DNA from: JBCCEV01 sp039030125
Lineage (GTDB): Bacteria > Pseudomonadota > Gammaproteobacteria > Ga0077536
Assembly: GCA_039030125.1 (NCBI GenBank)
Contig: JBCCEV010000132.1
Span: 1-12,027 of the forward strand
Direction: 5' to 3'
Length of the DNA: 12,027 nt
The position numbers were made by a program, and so were the translations under genes. Positions within the stretch are counted from its first letter, which is position 1. Every line of letters starts with the position of its first letter. Below are positions 7,871 through 12,027 of the stretch, piece after piece. The notes beneath the pieces are model-generated. The model ran no database searches. It was not told the origin of the DNA and saw nothing but the letters and a program-made list of their open reading frames with translations.

Positions 7871-8142
7871 CACTTATATCCTCAATTGAAGGTACTGCGG
7901 GTCAAGCCCCGAAAAGGGGTAAAAGAATCCCAACGAACGCTGGCGTGTCGTTATTTTCAGAGTCGCCAGCAACCTCACCTTAGCGGCCAGGGTGGCTCGT
8001 CACGGAGCGTGCTGTCATAAGCGTATGAGACGGCAATTCGCAGGTTTTTGCTGACCAAAGTGGCGATTTCTGGTGAAATAGTTTTCCTATCACATGTAAC
8101 GGACGTGCTAATGAATTCCGAACAAGGTAAGGAAGAGCGACC
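7871..8142. other. divergent control region between SulP permease and LysR-type regulator
   Basis: A 272-bp gap between the two start codons that must hold both promoters. Visible items are the SulP Shine-Dalgarno (7880-7883), a small CCCC-GAAAA-GGGG hairpin at 7907-7919 in the SulP leader, a CATA-AGCG-TATG dyad near 8025-8036, an ATAG-N5-CTAT dyad (8078-8090), and a strong AAGGAAGAG Shine-Dalgarno at 8129-8137 before the regulator. I could not pick convincing -35/-10 pairs on either strand. Confidence 0.5.
8074..8094. promoter_or_regulatory. candidate LysR-type operator (ATAG-N5-CTAT dyad)
   Basis: ATAG at 8078-8081 and CTAT at 8087-8090 are mirror halves around TTTTC. Outside them TG (8074-8075) and CA (8093-8094) extend the symmetry. 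It lies ~50 bp before the regulator start, where a LysR-type protein would bind to control itself and the divergent gene. OxyR sites use ATAG-N7-CTAT half-units, so the N5 spacing differs. Assignment by position and symmetry only. Confidence 0.35.
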
Positions 8143-9084
8143 ATGACCAACGAAGCACGGCCCACCGTCAAGCAATTGCAGTGCTTTGTTGCTGCCAGCG
8201 AGCAAGATAGCTTCCGTCGCGCAGCCGATCGCATGGGGGTCACACAGCCCACTTTAACCGCTCAGATTGACTCATTGGAAAATGCTCTAGGCGCATTGCT
8301 ATTCGAACGCTCCCGCACGGGTAGTCGGCTGTCCCCGCTCGGGCGCGAGCTGGTTCCTACCGCGCGCCGGGTTTTAGAAGAAATCGACGGATTTGTGCAG
8401 CTCGCAATCGATTCGCAATCGGGTCCGGCCGGCACCTACCGGCTGGGCGTGCCGCCAACCCTGGGGCCTTACCTGCTGCCGCATATCTTGCCTGATCTGC
8501 ATGCGCGCTACGGTGATCTGCAGTTCTTCGTGCGCGAAGAGGCGCCAGCGGAACTCGAACACGGCCTCGACAGCGGCCGCTACGATTTAATTCTGACGCC
8601 GCTGCCGCTGAATTCGGAGAATTTTCAAGTGACTCATTTGTTTCGTGAACCCGTGAAGCTCGTGGTCCCTGGCGAGCACGCACTGGCCTCACTAGAGGAA
8701 ATTGGTGAGGAAGACTTGCGCGGTCAACATGTTTTGACCATTGAGGAGCATCATCTTTTTCATCGCCAAATCGGGCAACTTTGTGAGCGCTTAGGAGCGC
8801 GCATGCGGCGTGACTACGAGGGCACGAGCCTCGATACCCTGCGTCAAATGGCAGTGATGGGAATGGGCGTAGCGTTTCTCCCGGCGTTGTACATCGCCTC
8901 GGAGATCCGTGAAGGCTCGGGGCTTAGTGTTGTGGCCGTCCCGGGCGCTAAAGAAATTGATCGCATTCACGCGATTGCGTGGCGAGCCACGTCGCCGTCC
9001 AGAGCGTTATTTAAAACCTTAGCCGACGAAATTCGCGAATGCGTCGCGCGGCGCCTCAAGGGCGTGGTCGCGGCAATTAACTGA
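8143..9084 (+). CDS. LysR-family transcriptional regulator, OxyR-like but lacking the peroxidatic Cys
   Basis: A 313-aa DNA-binding regulator with Shine-Dalgarno AAGGAAGAG about six bases upstream of the ATG. Residues ~8-66 are the winged helix-turn-helix: LQCFVAASEQDSFRRAADRM, then GVTQPTLTAQIDSLENALGA, then LLFERSRTGSRLSPLGREL. The effector domain follows OxyR closely, with TYRLGVPPTLGPYLLPHILP, HVLTIEEHHLFHRQIGQLCE and then EGTSLDTLRQMAVMGMGVAF. Aligned by eye to E. coli OxyR, resolving Cys208 matches Cys214 here. The peroxidatic Cys199 position is Leu205 (CTT codon), exactly nine residues earlier. Disulfide peroxide sensing by the classical route is therefore unlikely, and a small-molecule ligand is more probable. 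Divergent placement suggests it controls the SulP permease. Its last codons overlap the end of a decayed minus-strand gene. Confidence 0.92.
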   Translation: MTNEARPTVKQLQCFVAASEQDSFRRAADRMGVTQPTLTAQIDSLENALGALLFERSRTGSRLSPLGRELVPTARRVLEEIDGFVQLAIDSQSGPAGTYRLGVPPTLGPYLLPHILPDLHARYGDLQFFVREEAPAELEHGLDSGRYDLILTPLPLNSENFQVTHLFREPVKLVVPGEHALASLEEIGEEDLRGQHVLTIEEHHLFHRQIGQLCERLGARMRRDYEGTSLDTLRQMAVMGMGVAFLPALYIASEIREGSGLSVVAVPGAKEIDRIHAIAWRATSPSRALFKTLADEIRECVARRLKGVVAAIN

Positions 9085-9415
9085 CGCGGATTAGGCTTCT
9101 TTCGATAACGATACCGAGCAGATTGAGCGTCAGTGAGGGCACAATGAGGGTTGCTTTGCGCAGTGTTGGTATTCGGGTCGGGGGATGGCCTGCATTCGGA
9201 TCGGACTCACCGGGATCGAGGGCGCCATCAGTATTTAGATCGTCTTGACCGTCAAGTATGCCGTTGGTGACGGCTACGACTCGATTGACCCAACCATCAT
9301 CAAGTTTGCCGTCGGGAATCGCATTGGCGCCTTCGATCCCGTTTGTTTCACGGCGGTTGCCCAGCTCACCGGGTCCGTCAGAGAAGCCAGCGAAGCAATC
9401 AGCTCGCGAACTCCT
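9077..9415 (-). pseudogene. remnant of an EF-hand-containing surface protein with IPTL-CTERM-like tail
   Basis: Reading the minus strand from after a TGA at 9416-9418 to the TAA at 9077-9079 gives 112 open codons with no ATG, GTG or TTG start before the conserved-looking part. The peptide is Asp/Gly/Asn-rich (GFSDGPGELGN, EGANAIPDGKLDDGWVNRVV). It includes a perfect 12-residue EF-hand loop, DLNTDGALDPGE, at 9206-9241. It then runs into RIPTLRKATLIVPSLTLNLL GIVIERS: IPTL at 9161-9172 followed by a hydrophobic segment and charged residues, which is the plan of the IPTL-CTERM sorting signal of proteobacterial exported proteins. Missing are the N-terminus, signal peptide and a clean basic tail. 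I read it as the C-terminal remnant of a secreted calcium-binding protein. The frame overlaps the last codons of the LysR gene tail to tail. A read-through or frameshifted expressed gene is possible but less likely. Confidence 0.55.
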
Positions 9416-9569
9416 TCAATACCGCTACAAACGTTAAACCATGCCGAGCGGAAAATCGCGGTGCAACATGCAACGCTTGCTCACTTTCTTCGTATTACCG
9501 ATCCGTCCTTGCACTGTCGCTTATTTTGGCGAGGTAAACTAAAGGGCGTTTCGGGCGAAGGTATCTTTT
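9416..9569. other. upstream region of the P450 gene
   Basis: This 154-bp stretch must carry the P450 promoter if the gene is transcribed alone. TTGCAC (9509-9514) and TAAACT (9535-9540) resemble promoter boxes, but their 20-bp spacing is too long. On the minus strand I could not join it in any frame to the EF-hand remnant beyond the TGA at 9416-9418 with confidence. Nothing else is recognised. Confidence 0.3.
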
Positions 9570-10730
9570 GTGGCTCATCCTCGGCACATCCATATCGATC
9601 CACAAAACTTTTGGCACGATCCCTATCCAGCGCTCGCGACGATGCGTCAAACAGCCCCTATCGTTCGCGTGCCCGAACTGGGCGCGCTCCTAATGACGAC
9701 CCGTGACGACATTTTTAGTTGCGAGAAAAATACTGCCGTTTTTTCGTCTTGGCAGCCCGACGGCTTGATGACGAAGTTGATGGGCACGAACATGATGCGT
9801 CGCGATGGTGCCGAGCATCAGCATCAGCGCAAGCAAATGTTTCCTGCCGTGTCGCCGCCGACGGTCCGAGATTATTGGCGCTCGAAGTTCGCAAGTTACG
9901 CCGTTCAGTTGTTGGATGATTTGGAAGCCGGGATGACGGTCGATCTCATTTCCGAATATGCGATGCCGTTGTCGGCGAATGCGTTGCGCGAGCTCACGGG
10001 CTTGCTGTGCTTAACCCCGCGTGAGATGGATGAAGTCTCGCAAGCGATGATCGATGGTTGTGCCAATTATGCCGGGGACCCGGGAATCGAGACGCGCTGT
10101 CACAGCGCGACCGCCCGCATTGATCAGTCGATCGACGACATGCTCGCCAAACCCGATGGCAATCCGAGCTCGGACATACTCAACGTGCTGGTCCGTGCTG
10201 GGCAGCAACTTGAGCACATACGGGCGAACCTGAAGCTCGTGATCAGCGGCGGCCAAAATGAACCACGTGATGCGATCGCTGGATGTATCTGGGCATTGCT
10301 GACGCACCCGGAGCAAGGTGCTTTGGTTGCCACTGGCGATGCAAGCTGGGCGCAGGTTTTCGATGAATACGTCCGGTGGATTTCGCCGATCGGGATGTCA
10401 CCTCGGCGGATTAATAGCGATTACGATTGGCAGGGGATCACGCTGCGCGAGAATGAGCGGCTTTTTCTGATGTTCAACTCCGCCAATCGTGATGAGGGCG
10501 CGTTCGACCACCCTGAGCAATTCGATATCCAGCGCACCACCGCCAAAGCCGTGGCATTTGGGGCCGGCCCACATTTCTGCGCGGGCGCGGCGGTGTCGAG
10601 AACACTGATCGCCGACGTTGCCCTGCCGATGTTCTTCGAGCGTTTCCCGAACACTCGGGTAGCCGGCGAAGTTCCGTTCGGCGGTTGGGCCTTTCGTGGG
10701 CCACTAGCGATGCCGGTAACCCTGGCGTAA
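9570..10730 (+). CDS. cytochrome P450 with non-canonical I-helix
   Basis: A soluble bacterial P450 of 386 aa using a GTG start (GAAGG at 9557-9561, eight bases upstream). The heme-binding loop AFGAGPHFCAGAA fits F-G-x-G-x-H-x-C-x-G, with the thiolate at Cys337. The K-helix ExxR is E266-Y-V-R269, and the C-helix region EHQHQRKQMFPAVSP is present. It needs an external ferredoxin/reductase, and none is encoded nearby. The I-helix reads VISGGQNEPRDAIAG. Aligned to G-G-L-D-T of P450cam, Asn230 takes the place of the acid and Glu231 that of the oxygen-activating Thr, with Pro232 next. Normal O-O bond cleavage with the acid-alcohol pair is thus altered, which may point to a peroxide shunt, substrate-assisted chemistry or a distinct subfamily. 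The NTF2-like gene follows after 35 bp with its own ribosome site, so it is probably an operon. Substrate unknown. Confidence 0.93.
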   Translation: MAHPRHIHIDPQNFWHDPYPALATMRQTAPIVRVPELGALLMTTRDDIFSCEKNTAVFSSWQPDGLMTKLMGTNMMRRDGAEHQHQRKQMFPAVSPPTVRDYWRSKFASYAVQLLDDLEAGMTVDLISEYAMPLSANALRELTGLLCLTPREMDEVSQAMIDGCANYAGDPGIETRCHSATARIDQSIDDMLAKPDGNPSSDILNVLVRAGQQLEHIRANLKLVISGGQNEPRDAIAGCIWALLTHPEQGALVATGDASWAQVFDEYVRWISPIGMSPRRINSDYDWQGITLRENERLFLMFNSANRDEGAFDHPEQFDIQRTTAKAVAFGAGPHFCAGAAVSRTLIADVALPMFFERFPNTRVAGEVPFGGWAFRGPLAMPVTLA

Positions 10731-10765
10731 TAGGCAGAATCAACATCGGTCATGGAGAAGCTGCA

Positions 10766-11128
10766 ATGACACCCGAAGAGATCGTTCAGTTCGCTGAAGA
10801 TGCGCATGCCTCGTGTGACGTTGAGCGCATAATGAAATGCTTCGAGGATAATATCGTGGCGAGTTGGAACGGCCGCGCAATTGCCTCGAGCAAAGCGGAA
10901 CTGCGCGTTTGGTATCACAAATTTTTTGATTCGCAGAAGTCGTTCAAACTGAAGAAAACCCTGCGAGCCGCGCAAGGCAACATGATTGCGGTTGAGTGGC
11001 AACACGAGCGAACGGCCGCGGACGGCCAGCGGTTTGAGGCTTGGGCGGCTGAGATCTGGTGGATGAGTGATGCCAATCGTCTTGAACAATGGCACGCGCA
11101 TTGTACGGAGTATCCGCTTGAGGAATAG
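10766..11128 (+). CDS. NTF2/SnoaL-like protein
   Basis: A 120-aa cone-shaped alpha+beta protein of the nuclear transport factor 2 superfamily. I choose the ATG at 10766 because GGAGAAG (10754-10760) lies five bases upstream. The longer frame from 10685 lies inside the P450 gene. An opening helix (PEEIVQFAEDAHASCDVERI) leads to the MKCFEDNIVASWNGRAIASS strand typical of SnoaL-like domains. Next come a helix with ELRVWYHKFFD and the final sheet strands: MIAVEWQHERTAADGQRFEA, WAAEIWWMSDANRLEQWHAH. Members are ligand-binding proteins or small isomerases, dehydratases or hydrolases. Pairing with a P450 suggests it handles the oxidised product or substrate (inference). No catalytic dyad can be assigned with confidence. 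Confidence 0.85.
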   Translation: MTPEEIVQFAEDAHASCDVERIMKCFEDNIVASWNGRAIASSKAELRVWYHKFFDSQKSFKLKKTLRAAQGNMIAVEWQHERTAADGQRFEAWAAEIWWMSDANRLEQWHAHCTEYPLEE

Positions 11129-11163
11129 CGCGGCCAGCGCTCAGTGAAATTTCTAAATGCGAG

Positions 11164-11755
11164 TCAGATGACTTCAGGTCTTCGCGCACTTGCAAACGGA
11201 AAACGTCGCCGAAAATCAGCGGCGATTTCCTCGAAGGTCATCCACCTCACACCGACATGCCCATTGATGTATTCGATGAGACGTTCGAGCATCAAAATTA
11301 CCTGTGGTCGACCGCTAACGCCTGGATGGATATGAACGGAAACACCGCATAGTCCATTTCGCGATAGACCCAGTCGAACTGATCGCGCCACATTTGTTCG
11401 ATATCGCGCGGATTCACGAAGCCGTGGCTGTTGGGTACTTTCTTCATGAACATCATCGGTGGCAGATCGTCGAGGTACCAGTTCGCACCGATCTCAACGA
11501 GGTCGATTTCTTTACCGTGCTTGAGTGGCTGCATCCAGTCCTCGGCGTTCTTTTCGTAATCGATCACGTTCCAGGAATCGCCAACTCGCGCATAAAACGG
11601 TTGGAAATCACGATAGCCTTGGCTGTGGTCATACTCAAAGCCATACTTTTGCAATAATGCCGCCGTGGTGGCTGACATTTCCCACCAGGGTGCTACGTAG
11701 CCACGCGGTTTTTGTCCGCTGAGCTTCTCAATGACCTCGATGGATTTAACCAGCA
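11164..11755 (-). pseudogene. polysaccharide deacetylase, N-terminally truncated and frameshifted
   Basis: The C-terminal ~195 residues of a NodB-type deacetylase lie on the minus strand in two frames. The first part (from LVKSIEVIEKLSGQKPRGY at ~11753 to REMDYAVFPF at ~11334) holds the RGYVAPWWEMS motif-3 region, YDHSQGYRDFQPFYARVGDS and NWYLDDLPPMMFMKKVPNSH. The second part begins with HIHPGVSGRPQV and runs to the TGA at 11164-11166; its I-H-P is the family's motif-5 His. TTC (11336-11334) and CAT (11334-11332) share a base, so one nucleotide has been lost near 11332-11338. The N-terminal third with the TFDD and H-x-x-x-H metal motifs is absent. It is replaced by the palindrome at 11756. 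As it stands the gene cannot make an active enzyme. The single-base loss could also be a sequencing error. Confidence 0.8.
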
Positions 11756-11789
11756 TTAAGCATTGTATTGATGTGGAGGAGGGTACTCG
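11756..11789 (+). repeat. left 34-bp perfect terminal inverted repeat
   Basis: Starts TTAAGCATTGTATTGATG and ends GGTACTCG. It is the exact reverse complement of 11973-12006. The abrupt change from perfect match here to ~79% match inside suggests recent conversion or selection of the ends, or that the ends are a separate unit from the retroelement-derived core. Confidence 0.9.
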
Positions 11790-11805
11790 TCCTCCTGCGT
11801 AGCGC

Positions 11806-11886
11806 ATGTACCGCATGGGCCCGGCGGAGCTAGCGGAGGTACGGCGGCAGTTAGATGGGTTTTTGGCGAGGTGCTGGGTCGCACCC
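11806..11886 (+). pseudogene. Ty3/gypsy pol-like peptide fragment, plus-strand copy
   Basis: Begins MYRMGPAELAEVRRQLDG and continues FLARCWVAPTPSP before crossing the palindrome centre. The Y-x-M-x-P-x-E-L...L...W-x-x-P-x-x-S-P pattern is that of the peptide leading into the first reverse transcriptase motif of gypsy elements. The expected G-A-P-V-L-F-x-x-K-K-D-G that should follow is absent. It is a fragment and could not be functional. This copy departs more from the family pattern (Cys and Ala at the usual Gly and Arg). Confidence 0.5.
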
Positions 11887-11956
11887 ACCCCTTCGCCAAG
11901 TAACCATCTAACTGGCGCCGTACCTCGGCCAGCTCTTCCGGGCTCATACAATACAT
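11876..11956 (-). pseudogene. Ty3/gypsy pol-like peptide fragment, minus-strand copy
   Basis: Begins MYCMSPEELAEVRRQLDG and continues YLAKGWVRPSTSP, which is closer to the gypsy pre-RT pattern (K-G-W-x-R-P-S-x-S-P) than the plus-strand copy. The downstream RT core is again missing because the frame runs into the opposite arm. The upstream deacetylase remnant lies in another frame on the same strand. Confidence 0.5.
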
Positions 11957-11972
11957 GCTCTAGGCAGGAGGT

Positions 11973-12006
11973 CGAGTACCCTCCTCCACATCAATACAAT
12001 GCTTAA
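11973..12006 (-). repeat. right 34-bp perfect terminal inverted repeat
   Basis: Exact reverse complement of 11756-11789, starting CGAGTACC and ending CAATGCTTAA. Only 21 bases of the window lie beyond it. Confidence 0.9.
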
Positions 12007-12027
12007 TTGGACTATCCACAGGCGTAC

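Larger units (their letters stand above)
11756..12006. mobile_element. 251-bp fold-back palindrome of Ty3/gypsy-like origin, bounded by TTAA
   Basis: The two halves (125 bp each around base 11881) are reverse complements. The outer 34 bp match perfectly and the inner 91 bp differ at 19 positions, giving about 85% identity overall. Each end is TTAA (11756-11759 and 12003-12006), which could be a duplicated TTAA target or part of the repeat. Read outside-in from 11806 (+) or 11956 (-), each arm encodes nearly the same peptide, with an ELAEVRRQLDG core. That peptide resembles the segment just before the reverse transcriptase core in eukaryotic Ty3/gypsy polyproteins. It interrupts the deacetylase reading frame. 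No transposase is present, so it would be non-autonomous. It may instead be an assembly chimera or eukaryotic contamination at a contig end. Confidence 0.6.

Noticed and set aside
7907..7919. CCCC-GAAAA-GGGG hairpin in the SulP leader, considered as terminator or riboswitch
   Set aside because: Only a 4-bp stem, and in the SulP direction it is not followed by a T-run. There is no conserved riboswitch core around it.
8357..8692. Minus-strand frame of 111 codons inside the LysR gene
   Set aside because: Arg/Ala-rich shadow of a well-supported gene in a G+C-rich stretch.
9245..9706. Plus-strand frame of 153 codons across the LysR-P450 gap
   Set aside because: Its end lies inside the P450 gene in another frame, its composition is Ser/Arg-rich without a domain, and the minus-strand frame in the same place has recognisable motifs.
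10421..11101. Minus-strand frame of 226 codons opposite the P450 and NTF2-like genes
   Set aside because: It spans two well-supported plus-strand genes and their gap, with no domain-like sequence.
11298..11951. A complete 217-aa gene starting within the palindrome
   Set aside because: The first ~65 residues are palindrome sequence out of the gypsy-like frame and the last ~9 follow a frameshift. Only the middle is deacetylase.
1..12027. CRISPR arrays, tRNA or rRNA genes
   Set aside because: No regular short repeats and no cloverleaf or rRNA-like stretch were found by eye on either strand.

Overview
The window looks like chromosome of a Gram-negative proteobacterium, probably an uncultured gammaproteobacterium. 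The evidence is moderate-to-high G+C by eye, good Shine-Dalgarno sites, a SulP/LysR divergon, P450, luciferase-like, GST, DUF1330 and NTF2-like genes, and the remnant of an IPTL-CTERM-type surface protein. The taxonomic guess is an inference. Only the last ~270 bases look foreign.

Layout. (1) 1-1046: flavin-dependent luciferase-like oxidoreductase, probably missing a few N-terminal codons at the window edge. (2) 1225-3855: an exported HEAT-repeat protein followed by a polytopic GT-C/GT39-like glycosyltransferase. (3) 3858-4376 (-): small one-TM protein resembling DUF4760. (4) 4528-6148 (+): a two-gene operon of a long GST-fold protein and a DUF1330 protein, ending at a bidirectional terminator shared with (5). 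(5) 6203-7870 (-): SulP anion permease with a STAS domain, divergent from (6) 8143-9084 (+), an OxyR-like LysR regulator in which the peroxidatic Cys position is Leu. (7) 9077-9415 (-): an open frame without a start codon, carrying a perfect EF-hand loop and an IPTL-like C-terminal anchor. It is a decayed surface-protein tail. (8) 9570-11128 (+): cytochrome P450 with an abnormal I-helix (N-E in place of the acid-Thr pair), followed by an NTF2/SnoaL-like protein. (9) 11164-11755 (-): C-terminal part of a polysaccharide deacetylase with an internal frameshift, cut off on its N-terminal side by (10) 11756-12006, a 251-bp near-palindrome bounded by TTAA. Both arms of (10) encode a peptide that looks like the start of a Ty3/gypsy reverse transcriptase.

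The most unusual region is 11756-12006. Its outer 34 bp are a perfect inverted repeat. The inner 91 bp differ at 19 positions, yet the frame and most of the peptide are kept on both strands. This is either a real fold-back insertion of retroelement origin in a bacterial gene or a chimeric/contaminant contig end. The sequence alone cannot decide between them.

The other genes form small metabolic units: SulP with its likely regulator, GST with DUF1330, and P450 with the NTF2-like protein. No single pathway is obvious. I saw no tRNA, rRNA, CRISPR array or intact transposase.
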